DNA from: Christiangramia oceanisediminis
GTDB lineage: Bacteria; Bacteroidota; Bacteroidia; Flavobacteriales; Flavobacteriaceae
Direction: 5' to 3'
Assembly: GCF_022570735.2 (NCBI RefSeq)
Contig: NZ_JANCNS010000002.1
Location: forward strand, 248,001-312,000
DNA: 64,000 nt
Positions 1-8,447 of this stretch are shown one piece after another. Made by a program: the position numbers and the translations under genes. The notes under the pieces are model-generated. The model did no database searches and was not told the DNA's origin. It worked only from the letters and a program-made list of their open reading frames with translations. Within the stretch, counting starts at the first letter, position 1. Every line of letters begins with the position of its first letter.

Positions 1-6
1 ACTGTG

Positions 7-1137
7 CTAAATTGAAAGGAATCTCCGTTTTAGCTGACTATTTTCAGGAAAACTGAATGGGATCTTTTGCTGAAGAGGATCTGCGTTCTGGATTTTTTCT
101 TCAGCCCATTCTTCTTCCTCATGATCTGCCTGCTCTGTATCTTCATTCACGACTTCGGCCGTAGGTTCATGATTGAGCTTTATATACATCGGGAAATGGT
201 CTGATCCTATATTGCTCTCTCTGGCGATATCCAGTAGAGTGAAATCCTTGCTGTGAAACACATGGTCTAACGGCCATCTTAATAGAGAATAGTCGGCATG
301 GAAGGTGTTAAAAAATCCTCTTCCAATTCTGGGGTCCATCATACCGCTTAATTTCAGAAACAATTTGGTTGTACGTGACCACGCCACATCATTAAGATCT
401 CCAATGACCAGAGTCGTTTGTTTTTCAACATCTATATCTCTTCCCAACATCAAGAGCTCGGCATCCCTGTTGGTTGAAGTATCACTTTCAGTAGGGCTGG
501 GTGGCATTGGATGAAGACAGTGGAGTCTTATCTTTTTACCGTTTCGCAGAATGACATAGGCGTGAATGGAGGGAATATCTTCCTGAACCAGGTAGCTTAC
601 ATTGATCTCTTCCAGTTTCAACTTCGAATACAAATGCATTCCATATAAATTGTCCTGAGGGATCTTCACAGTGTATTCGTAATCCTTTTCAAGGACTTCC
701 AGTTCTTTTTCCCAGGTTTTATCGCTTTCAAGAGTTAGAACGATGTCTGGTTCTCTCTTGTTTACGAGGCCTATTAATTTATCGTAATTTTTATTGGGTG
801 TAAGTACGTTGCTTACCAGGAGCGAAATGGTGCCATTTGGATCAGTTCCATTGAATTTCAAAACCTGTTTTCTGGAAAACCAGGTGTATGGATATATTTT
901 TACTAACTGGTAAACGAGACTTAGAAAAAGGATGCCAATGGATATCCAGTGCCAGGTTTCGTCAAGATCGTAAACGATGAATGATGCAATGATTACAACA
1001 CAAATCAAAAAACTGATCTGTATACGTGGAAAATCAAACCCTCTTATCCACCATTGATCAAACCTCGTTATGGAGGCCAAAGTAGGGATACACATCAATA
1101 CTGAAAAAAAGAGAACGATTATTTCTCCTGTGTTCAT
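7..1137 (-). CDS. Membrane-anchored endonuclease/exonuclease/phosphatase-family protein
   Basis: Three hydrophobic segments (residues about 5-22, 42-57 and 63-80) anchor the N-terminus. An EEP-fold domain follows, from about residue 103 to 320. Visible metal and catalytic signatures are the LES motif (Glu137), GDLND (246-250), DHVF (291) and GSDHFP (311-316). Known members cleave nucleic acid or phosphodiester/phosphoinositide bonds, so the substrate here cannot be told. The last 50 residues are strongly acidic (a run of E and D) and lie outside the fold. It starts 10 bp downstream of the PAP2 phosphatase stop, so the two are probably co-transcribed. Stop codon is 7 bp from the window edge and the gene is complete. 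Confidence 0.85.
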   Translation of the reverse strand: MNTGEIIVLFFSVLMCIPTLASITRFDQWWIRGFDFPRIQISFLICVVIIASFIVYDLDETWHWISIGILFLSLVYQLVKIYPYTWFSRKQVLKFNGTDPNGTISLLVSNVLTPNKNYDKLIGLVNKREPDIVLTLESDKTWEKELEVLEKDYEYTVKIPQDNLYGMHLYSKLKLEEINVSYLVQEDIPSIHAYVILRNGKKIRLHCLHPMPPSPTESDTSTNRDAELLMLGRDIDVEKQTTLVIGDLNDVAWSRTTKLFLKLSGMMDPRIGRGFFNTFHADYSLLRWPLDHVFHSKDFTLLDIARESNIGSDHFPMYIKLNHEPTAEVVNEDTEQADHEEEEWAEEKIQNADPLQQKIPFSFPENSQLKRRFLSI

Positions 1138-1147
1138 TTAATTCATT

Positions 1148-1969
1148 TTAAAACTCGTAGGATAATGCTATTCCTTTGGAGTCGATTCCGGTTCCTAAAA
1201 TATTATTACTTACTGTTGGGTAAATATCTAAATTTTCGTTGCCTTTTTTATGAATTTCGGGAATTAAAATTCCACATGCTGCTCCAATCCCGAAACCAAT
1301 AATGTTATCTGTTAGGAAATGTTTACCAGCTTTTGTTCTCAGGTAACCCACGTATGCCGGGACTGCGACCGCTCCTGCCCATACAAATGGTCTTGCAGGA
1401 GAATCGGGATGGTAGTCATTAAATACCTTAGCGGTAAAAAAGGTAGCGGCAGCTGTAGCTGCAGTGTGCCCCGCAAAAAAGGATCGTTGAGCATCAGAAT
1501 TGATTCGATCTTCCATTGGAAGATCTTCATTATAAACAAGAGGCCGACTTTTTTCCACATTTCCGGCGGTTAGGGTAAATGCAGCTCCAGTTGTAGCCAT
1601 GGTTTCTATGAATAAAACCGAAATCTGACCAAAATTGTTTCGCTCGTCTTCTCCTAATAGAAATAATAGGGGGGTGGCGAAACTTCCGTAAAATGGGATA
1701 TAGCTAAGCTCATCGGCATTTTTTGAAAAATTGCCGGCAGCCCCTCTGTTTATTTTCCAGATATCATTTCTATCAAGCGAAGCGAGATCTTCCTGGGATA
1801 AGTCTGGTTTGTTCTGAATGGAAATTACACCCAGAACATTTAATCCAACTCCACCAACTATCCAGGCACCGTCTCCCAATAAATTTGTGGAATAAGGTGA
1901 CTGATTTTCCTGTGATATGAGGCTATTCACGGTCAGGGCGATTATTAGAAAAAGTAGGAATTTCTTCAT
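1148..1969 (-). CDS. PAP2-superfamily phosphatase, exported
   Basis: A signal peptide is visible (MKKFLLFLII..., ending near residue 20 in SQ). Two of the three acid-phosphatase motifs are clear: FFAGHT (164-169, usual form PSGH) and Arg211-x5-His217-x3-Asp221, which provides the phosphohistidine and its partner. The first motif survives only as SRP (141-143), without the canonical lysine spacing. The family dephosphorylates lipid phosphates such as undecaprenyl pyrophosphate or phosphatidate at the membrane or in the periplasm. It is followed after 10 bp by the EEP protein, suggesting a phospholipid or envelope role for the pair; that role is inference. Confidence 0.85.
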   Translation of the reverse strand: MKKFLLFLIIALTVNSLISQENQSPYSTNLLGDGAWIVGGVGLNVLGVISIQNKPDLSQEDLASLDRNDIWKINRGAAGNFSKNADELSYIPFYGSFATPLLFLLGEDERNNFGQISVLFIETMATTGAAFTLTAGNVEKSRPLVYNEDLPMEDRINSDAQRSFFAGHTAATAAATFFTAKVFNDYHPDSPARPFVWAGAVAVPAYVGYLRTKAGKHFLTDNIIGFGIGAACGILIPEIHKKGNENLDIYPTVSNNILGTGIDSKGIALSYEF

Positions 1970-2134
1970 TTATTTTTTTTCAAATATTTAATTATCCTGA
2001 ATAAAACCAAGACCAATTAAGAAAAGAATAACAATATGCCAGTTTCTCTTTCTGAACTGGAATTAACATAAGTTTAGTTTGTGTTTAGAAGCGCTGCTTT
2101 CGCATTCTGTGTAAAAAGAATTAATTTTAAGGAT

Positions 2135-3265
2135 ATGAAGAAGAATGCTGAAAGAGAAATAAGAGGGTTTGTATTCAACCAGTTCGATGAGCCGGAACAG
2201 TCAGCTTTTGATAAACTTTTTGAGATTTTCAAGGAGATCATCACCCATACTTCGGGTGATCTGGATGAGGCTTTGGACTGGATGAAGCAATTAGATGAGG
2301 AATATAAGCTCACCACAGAGGATTATACCCTGGATGATTTCGTAGAGGACCTCAAGAAAAAAGGTTTTATTAAGGAAGAAATTGATTCGGATGGTATGGG
2401 TGGGATGTCAATAACTGCCAAAACCGAAAGAGCGATTCGAAAACATGCCCTGGAACAGATCTTCGGAAAACTTAAGAAAGGGAATGCCGGAAACCATCGA
2501 ACCAACCGGATAGGAACCGGGGATGAGCATACAGGCGATTTCCGGGAATACCAATTCGGAGATTCATTGAGCCGAATATCCATGACCGAAAGTCTCAGGA
2601 ATGCCCAGATAAATCATGGGATTGGAGATTTTCATATGTCTGAAGATGACCTCGTAGTAGAGGAGACGCATTATAAATCCCAAATGAGTACGGTACTGAT
2701 GATCGACATAAGTCACAGTATGATCCTGTACGGCGAAGATCGAATCACTCCGGCTAAAAAAGTAGCCATGGCTTTGTCTGAGCTAATCACCACCCGTTAT
2801 CCAAAAGACACGCTGGATATCCTGGTCTTCGGTGATGATGCATGGCCAATCTCGATAGCCGAGCTTCCATATCTAAAAGTAGGACCTTACCATACCAATA
2901 CCGTAGCGGGTCTGGAACTGGCTATGGACTTATTGAGACGCAAGCGAAATACTAATAAACAGATCTTCATGATCACCGATGGAAAGCCCAGTTGTATTCG
3001 CCAGCGGAATGGGGAATATTATAAGAATAGTATGGGGCTGGATCCTTATATCCTGGATAAGTGCTACAATATGGCGAGGCAGGCGAGGAAACTTCGTATT
3101 CCCATAACCACGTTCATGATCGCACAGGATCCCTATTTAACGAGGTTTGTTCAGGAATTTACGATGGCAAACCAGGGCAAGGCATTTTATACCGGCTTAA
3201 AAGGCCTGGGAGAAATGATCTTTGAAGATTACGAGATCAACCGTAAAAAAAGAATTAGAGGCTAA
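2135..3265 (+). CDS. VWA-domain protein partnered with a MoxR-like ATPase
   Basis: The N-terminal 170 residues are mixed alpha-helical and charged with no recognised domain. A von Willebrand A domain follows with a complete MIDAS: DISHS starting at Asp191, a Thr in HTNT, and an Asp in ITDGKP. Such proteins act with the AAA+ ATPase encoded directly downstream, in MoxR-VWA pairs involved in metal insertion or in the assembly of complexes. I chose the ATG at 2135. An in-frame GTG at 2081 would add 18 residues of weak sequence, and AAGG lies just before the ATG. The gap to the ATPase gene is 10 bp. Confidence 0.85.
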   Translation: MKKNAEREIRGFVFNQFDEPEQSAFDKLFEIFKEIITHTSGDLDEALDWMKQLDEEYKLTTEDYTLDDFVEDLKKKGFIKEEIDSDGMGGMSITAKTERAIRKHALEQIFGKLKKGNAGNHRTNRIGTGDEHTGDFREYQFGDSLSRISMTESLRNAQINHGIGDFHMSEDDLVVEETHYKSQMSTVLMIDISHSMILYGEDRITPAKKVAMALSELITTRYPKDTLDILVFGDDAWPISIAELPYLKVGPYHTNTVAGLELAMDLLRRKRNTNKQIFMITDGKPSCIRQRNGEYYKNSMGLDPYILDKCYNMARQARKLRIPITTFMIAQDPYLTRFVQEFTMANQGKAFYTGLKGLGEMIFEDYEINRKKRIRG

Positions 3266-3275
3266 GAAAAAGAAT

Positions 3276-4739
3276 ATGAATAAAGACACGATCAAAACTT
3301 TTGGAGAATTAAAGAAATCAGGTTACAAGAGCCGAAGTATCAAAGATGAACTTAGGGAGAACCTGAAACTTAAAATAAAGAATAATGAGGAGGCCTTCAG
3401 TGGGATCCACGGGTATCAATACAGTGTGATTCCTGAACTGGAACGAGCTATTCTTTCCAGGCACAATATTAACTTTCTAGGGCTTCGTGGTCAGGCAAAG
3501 ACCAGGCTTGCCAGGCTTATGGTAGGTCTTCTGGACGAATGGATGCCTATTGTAGAGGGTTCAGAGATCAACGACGATCCATTTAACCCCATTAGCCGGT
3601 ATGCCCGAGACCTGATAAATACCAAAGGAGACCAAACTCCAATTTCCTGGGTTCACCGGGATGAGCGATTTTTCGAAAAACTGGCAACCCCAGATGTGAC
3701 CGTAGCCGATCTTATAGGTGATGTAGACCCTATCAAGGCTGCGAACCTCAAGCTTAGTTATGCCGATGAAAGGGTGCTGCATTTCGGGATGATCCCAAGG
3801 GCCAATCGAAGTATTTTTGTGATCAACGAATTGCCAGATCTTCAGGCCAGGATCCAGGTAGCGCTATTCAATATTCTCCAGGAAGGAGACATACAAATTA
3901 GGGGATTTAAACTTAGGCTTCCACTGGATATGCAATTCGTATTTACAGCAAACCCTGAAGATTATACAAACAGGGGTAGTATTGTAACGCCTTTAAAGGA
4001 CAGGATAGGCTCACAAATACTTACACATTATCCTGAAAGCATCGAAATTGCCAAGATCATAACGGCTCAGGAAGCCCAGCTGGATGAAAGGCAGAAAGAG
4101 TTGGTATATGTGCCTGAACCAGCAAGGGATCTTCTGGAGCAGATAAGTTTTGAAGCCAGGGATAGCGAATTTATTGACCACAAAAGTGGTGTGAGTGCCC
4201 GTATGAGCATCACGGCTTTTGAAAACCTGCTGAGCACTGCCGAAAGACGCAGTATCAAAAATGGCGAAGAATCCACTACACTTAGATTTGGAGATTTTCT
4301 GGGAGTAATTCCGAGTATTACGGGTAAGGTTGAATTGGTATACGAAGGAGAACAGGAGGGAGCTGCAGCAGTAGCCCTCCAATTAATTGGGGATGCGGTG
4401 AAAAGTCTGTTCCCTAATTATTTCCCTAAAATTGAAAAGTTAAAGAGACCAGATGAGACGACTCCTTATGATGAACTGGTAGAATGGTTCTTTGACGGTT
4501 CTGGTTTTGAATTACCAGATGACCTTCCGGATAAGGAATACCGTGAAAAGCTGGATTCTGTTGAACCACTTGATAAACTTATTGATAAGTATCAACCAGA
4601 TACGCCCAAAGAAGATCGATATTTTATGAAGGAGTTCCTGCTATGGGCTCTTGTTGAGCATAAAAAATTGAGCAAACACCGTTTTGCCAAAGGAATGCAA
4701 TTCAAGGATCTTTACGGAAGTTACATTAGCGGACTTTAA
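3276..4739 (+). CDS. MoxR/magnesium-chelatase-like AAA+ ATPase with variant Walker motifs
   Basis: About 487 residues. The P-loop reads GLRGQAKT (residues 69-76), with Ala where GK[ST] loops normally carry Gly before the lysine. The Walker B strand reads IFVINEL (Asn184-Glu185) in place of Asp-Glu. The sequence after it (NILQEGDIQIRG, then FTANPEDY) matches the MoxR/Mg-chelatase subunit I clade, including sensor 1. It is predicted to remodel a partner complex with the VWA protein upstream (10-bp gap). The ATG at 3276 is preferred over an in-frame start at 3222 that overlaps the VWA gene. The catalytic lysine and glutamate remain, so activity is possible. Confidence 0.85.
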   Translation: MNKDTIKTFGELKKSGYKSRSIKDELRENLKLKIKNNEEAFSGIHGYQYSVIPELERAILSRHNINFLGLRGQAKTRLARLMVGLLDEWMPIVEGSEINDDPFNPISRYARDLINTKGDQTPISWVHRDERFFEKLATPDVTVADLIGDVDPIKAANLKLSYADERVLHFGMIPRANRSIFVINELPDLQARIQVALFNILQEGDIQIRGFKLRLPLDMQFVFTANPEDYTNRGSIVTPLKDRIGSQILTHYPESIEIAKIITAQEAQLDERQKELVYVPEPARDLLEQISFEARDSEFIDHKSGVSARMSITAFENLLSTAERRSIKNGEESTTLRFGDFLGVIPSITGKVELVYEGEQEGAAAVALQLIGDAVKSLFPNYFPKIEKLKRPDETTPYDELVEWFFDGSGFELPDDLPDKEYREKLDSVEPLDKLIDKYQPDTPKEDRYFMKEFLLWALVEHKKLSKHRFAKGMQFKDLYGSYISGL

Positions 4740-4760
4740 TTTCAATTGAAGATTCTTAAA

Positions 4761-4795
4761 AAAAAGCCCGATAATTTCAATTATCGGGCTTTTTT
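4761..4795 (+). terminator. Rho-independent terminator after the VWA-AAA+ pair
   Basis: A 14-bp stem (AAAAAGCCCGATAA against its complement at 4781-4794) encloses a 6-nt loop and runs into a T tract. It lies 21 bp after the ATPase stop, so it separates this operon from the thr operon. Confidence 0.9.
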
Positions 4796-4964
4796 ATTCG
4801 GTAAATTATGAATATGAAAAAACTGATCTACAATTGTTTAAAATGTTTTTCCAGTAATTTTATTTGAATAACTTTACTCAACACGAAACAAGAAAGTGAC
4901 CATACCTCATTCAAATATTCATAATTATTCCGAAAGATCTTTTTCAGGGATCTTGATTATTGGT

Positions 4965-5012
4965 ATGACCATGATTACAGGTATTACCCCTTTTGGGGTT
5001 CTAGTTATATAA
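4965..5012 (+). CDS. Candidate threonine/isoleucine leader peptide of the thr operon
   Basis: A 15-codon ORF (MTMITGITPFGVLVI) ends 64 bp before thrA. Three of its first eight residues are Thr, and it holds three Ile. Thr and Ile are the two amino acids read by the enterobacterial thr attenuator, although the codon run here is much weaker than in E. coli thrL. Its coding region contains the upstream arms of two possible hairpins (see the attenuator entry). It has no Shine-Dalgarno sequence, as is normal in this phylum. An in-frame GTG about 80 bp upstream could give a longer form. No comparative evidence is available here. Confidence 0.4.
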   Translation: MTMITGITPFGVLVI

Positions 5013-5040
5013 TTTCCGTCCGCACACCTGTATATTTTTC
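4976..5040 (+). promoter_or_regulatory. Possible attenuator in the thrABC leader
   Basis: TACAGGT (4976-4982) can pair with ACCTGTA (5026-5032), and TATTTTTC follows at once like a terminator tail. Nested inside is ACCCC-TTTT-GGGGT (4986-4999). The Thr codons of the candidate leader peptide (ACA at 4977, ACC at 4986) lie in these upstream arms, so ribosome stalling would change the fold. An upstream hairpin AAGATC/GATCTT lies at about 4934-4954. The pairings are seen in the sequence; the attenuation role is inferred. Confidence 0.35.
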
Positions 5041-5076
5041 AATTTACTTCTTACTAATTTATAACTGCATTCAATC

Positions 5077-7524
5077 ATGTATATCCTGAAATTTGGAGGT
5101 TCATCCCTTTCTACACCAGATCGCATAAGGCTGGTCGCTAAAACAGTTCAATCATATCTTAAGGAAGACTCCGTGATCACGGTATTATCAGCCTTTGGTG
5201 GCGTTACCAATGACCTTTTGTTAATGGCCGATCTGGCGGCAAATTCAGATCTTACCTATAAAGAGATCCTTGAAAAAAATGAAACCAGGCATCTCGATGC
5301 CGTTCGGACCTTGATTCCAATAAATGAACAAAGCGGGATCTTAAGCCAGGTCAAAACTGAGTTTAATCGACTGGAAACACTTTATGAAGGGGTTTTTCTG
5401 CTCAATGAATTGTCTGATAAAACCCTGCACGTGATTTCGAGTTTTGGAGAGATCTTAAGTTCAATGATCATAACTTCTTACTTCAAAAGTATTGGCACCG
5501 ATTGTTTGCTGGCCGATTCCAGGGAGCTTATTGTTTGTAAGAATCAAAACGAGAAAGTTCAGGTGAATTACGATAAAACGCACGCAAACCTTGCAGGTTT
5601 CTTTAAACAGAATGAAGCAGAACTATATATCTTTCCTGGTTTCATTGCCAAGAATGACCAGGGAGTACCTTCAACTTTAGGTCGTGGAGGTTCAGATTTT
5701 ACAGCTGCGATCATAGGCGGGGCACTTAATTTGGAAAAAGTTTATATCTATACTGATGTAAACGGAATGTTTACCGCCAATCCAACTATGGTTCCGCAGG
5801 CCTATTCTCTAAAAGAGATCTCTTATGAAGAGGCCATGGAATTGTCCCATTTTGGTGCTAAGGTTTTGTACCCCCCAACGCTTCAGCCACTGGTTGATAA
5901 GAATATCGAAATTCATATCAAGAACACCTTTGAACCTGATGAACCAGGAACTTTGATCTCTAAAAGCAGTAAAAAGAATTTTCGCTGGGTTACAGGGATT
6001 ACCCATATAGATTCAATCAAGTTATTGAACATGGAAGGAAGCGGAATGGTTGGAATTCCAGGCTTTTCCAAGCGATTTTTCGAAGTATTGTTCCTCGAGC
6101 ATATCAACGTGGTTTTGATCACCCAGGCTTCTTCAGAACATAGCATTTGCGTGGCCGTTAAGGATGATGAGGCTGACCAGGCCAAGGAAGCGCTGGATGC
6201 CGCTTTTGAGGTGGAGATTCAAAATAAGAAGATCAAACCAGTAGAGATCGAGGGGGATGTAGCGATCATTGCCCTGGTTGGCGACCGAATGAAGAGTCAC
6301 CATGGTTTGAGCGGGAAGATGTTCAGTGCACTCGGAAATAATAATATCAATATCCGGGCGATCGCCCAGGGTTCTTCAGAAAGAAATATTTCTGCCGTCA
6401 TCGCGAAAAAGGATGTGGTGAAGTCGCTAAATACCCTTCACGAACAATTTTTCGAAGTGCCTTCCAAGGAAATGAACCTGTTCATTACAGGGGTTGGGAA
6501 TGTAGGTAGTAAATTGCTGGACCAATTGAAGAAACAGGAGCATTACCTGTTGAATAAACTGCGGTTGAAGGTCCGCGTTCTGGGTCTTTCCAATTCCCGA
6601 AAAATGTATTTTGATGAGAATGGGATTGACCTGGATAACTGGAAGCAACTTTTAGAACAGGGAGAACCGGCAGATAAATCTTCCTTCTTTGATTCGGTAC
6701 GGCAATTCAACCTGAGGAATAGCGTGTTTGTTGATAACACGGCCAGTCCTGAAATCGCTGGCTGGTACAAGCAGTATCTTGCAAATTCCATTTCGGTGGT
6801 GACCTGTAATAAGATAGCCTGTGCCGATTCATTCGAGAATTACCAACATCTGCAAGACCTGGCCAGGGAATATGGTGCGTCCTTTTTGTATGAAACCAAT
6901 GTAGGTGCAGGTTTGCCAATTATCGATACTTTGCAGAATTTGATAGCTTCAGGCGACAGGATCCAGAAGATACAGGCCGTTCTGTCTGGTAGCTTGAACT
7001 TCGTGTTCAATAATTATAAGGCCGAACAGCCATTTTACGATGTTGTTGAAACGGCTATGAAAGAAGGTTATACAGAACCTGATCCAAAGATTGATCTTAG
7101 CGGGGTAGATGTGGCCAGGAAGATCCTGATCCTGGCCCGTGAAAGTGGCTACCAGTTAGAACTGGAAGATATCGAGCGGGATGATTTTTTATCTGAAGAG
7201 AGTCTGAAATCTGATAATAATGAAGAATTTTTCAGAATATTGAAGTCAGATGAACCGCATTTTCAAAAAATGTATCAGCAGGCCGCCGGGAAGAATGCCG
7301 AATTGAAGTATGTAGCACAGCTTGAAAACGGGAAAGCTAAAGTAGGTCTTCAGGAAGTGGAATCTCAGCATCCGTTCTTCGGACTAAGCGGAAGCGATAA
7401 TATCGTATTGTTCTTTACAGATCGGTATCCTGAGCAGCCTCTCATCGTAAAAGGAGCAGGAGCCGGGGCCGATGTAACAGCTTCAGGGATCTTTGCCGAC
7501 ATCATAAGAACCGGAAAAAAATAA
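5077..7524 (+). CDS. thrA: Bifunctional aspartokinase / homoserine dehydrogenase
   Basis: 815 residues, the usual length for the fused enzyme. The aspartokinase half opens with KFGGSS (5-10) and carries LGRGGSDFTA plus IYTDVNGMFTANP. Two ACT-type regulatory segments follow at about 305-450. The homoserine dehydrogenase half starts near residue 467 with the NAD(P)-binding motif ITGVGNVGS, then VTCNK and ETNVGAGLP for substrate binding. It catalyses the first and third steps from aspartate to threonine and methionine in the cytoplasm. Expected feedback control by threonine through the ACT domains is family knowledge. First gene of thrABC, with a 2-bp gap to thrB and a candidate leader upstream. 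Confidence 0.97.
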   Translation: MYILKFGGSSLSTPDRIRLVAKTVQSYLKEDSVITVLSAFGGVTNDLLLMADLAANSDLTYKEILEKNETRHLDAVRTLIPINEQSGILSQVKTEFNRLETLYEGVFLLNELSDKTLHVISSFGEILSSMIITSYFKSIGTDCLLADSRELIVCKNQNEKVQVNYDKTHANLAGFFKQNEAELYIFPGFIAKNDQGVPSTLGRGGSDFTAAIIGGALNLEKVYIYTDVNGMFTANPTMVPQAYSLKEISYEEAMELSHFGAKVLYPPTLQPLVDKNIEIHIKNTFEPDEPGTLISKSSKKNFRWVTGITHIDSIKLLNMEGSGMVGIPGFSKRFFEVLFLEHINVVLITQASSEHSICVAVKDDEADQAKEALDAAFEVEIQNKKIKPVEIEGDVAIIALVGDRMKSHHGLSGKMFSALGNNNINIRAIAQGSSERNISAVIAKKDVVKSLNTLHEQFFEVPSKEMNLFITGVGNVGSKLLDQLKKQEHYLLNKLRLKVRVLGLSNSRKMYFDENGIDLDNWKQLLEQGEPADKSSFFDSVRQFNLRNSVFVDNTASPEIAGWYKQYLANSISVVTCNKIACADSFENYQHLQDLAREYGASFLYETNVGAGLPIIDTLQNLIASGDRIQKIQAVLSGSLNFVFNNYKAEQPFYDVVETAMKEGYTEPDPKIDLSGVDVARKILILARESGYQLELEDIERDDFLSEESLKSDNNEEFFRILKSDEPHFQKMYQQAAGKNAELKYVAQLENGKAKVGLQEVESQHPFFGLSGSDNIVLFFTDRYPEQPLIVKGAGAGADVTASGIFADIIRTGKK

Positions 7525-7526
7525 TT

Positions 7527-8447
7527 ATGGAAGAATTAAGGGTTTTTGCTCCCGCAACAGTAGCCAACCTATCCTGTGGATTTGACGTTCTGGGATGTTG
7601 CCTCGATAGCGTGGGAGACGAAATGATCGTGCGAAAGAATGACCTGAATAAGACTAGGATCACCAAAATAACAGGACAGGATCTACCATTGGATGCAGAT
7701 CAAAATGTTGCCGGGGTAGCTGTAAATGCACTTTTAAAGGATTTAGAGGTTCAGCAAGGTTTTGATATAGAAATTAATAAAAGGATCAAACCCGGCAGCG
7801 GGATAGGTAGCAGTGCTGCCAGTTCTGCAGGGGCTGTTTTCGCTGTGAACAAATTACTAGGTGATCCATTCGATAAGACCCAGCTTGTTTCTTTTGCCAT
7901 GAAGGGCGAATTGCTCGCCAGCGGCAATGCGCATGCCGATAATGTTGCCCCCGCTTTAATGGGTGGCTTTAGTTTGGTTAGAAGTTATTGTCCTCTTGAA
8001 GTTCTGGCCTTACCAGTGCCTGAAGACTTGAGAGTGGTCATACTTCATCCGCTTATCGAAATCAAAACCCGGGATTCCCGGTCGATTATCAAACAAACGG
8101 TAAGTCTTAAATCGGCCATCAATCAATGGGGGAACCTGGCAGCTTTTATTAGCGCATTGTATACCAATGATTATGATCTGCTTGGGAGAAGCCTGGTAGA
8201 TGAAATCGTAGAACCAGTGCGGTCCATTCTAATTCCGTATTTCAGGGAGTTAAAATTGCTCTCCCAGGACTGTGGAGCACTTGGATTTGGAATATCTGGA
8301 TCGGGCCCCGCTGTTTATGCACTTTGCAGGGGAGATGAAAACGCCCAAAAGCTGAAAGAAGAAATCAATATCTTTTATGGCAAGAAAGGGATCGATTTCG
8401 AACTGCATGTTTCTAAAATTAATAGGGAAGGAGTAAAAATTTTATGA
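7527..8447 (+). CDS. thrB: Homoserine kinase
   Basis: GHMP kinase of 306 residues. The ATP-binding loop PGSGIGSSAASS is at about 89-100 and the C-terminal GHMP motif appears as GFGISGSGPAVYAL. It phosphorylates homoserine to O-phosphohomoserine for threonine synthase. The gene sits 2 bp after thrA and its stop overlaps the thrC start by 4 bp (ATGA), so all three genes should be translated from one message. Confidence 0.97.
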   Translation: MEELRVFAPATVANLSCGFDVLGCCLDSVGDEMIVRKNDLNKTRITKITGQDLPLDADQNVAGVAVNALLKDLEVQQGFDIEINKRIKPGSGIGSSAASSAGAVFAVNKLLGDPFDKTQLVSFAMKGELLASGNAHADNVAPALMGGFSLVRSYCPLEVLALPVPEDLRVVILHPLIEIKTRDSRSIIKQTVSLKSAINQWGNLAAFISALYTNDYDLLGRSLVDEIVEPVRSILIPYFRELKLLSQDCGALGFGISGSGPAVYALCRGDENAQKLKEEINIFYGKKGIDFELHVSKINREGVKIL

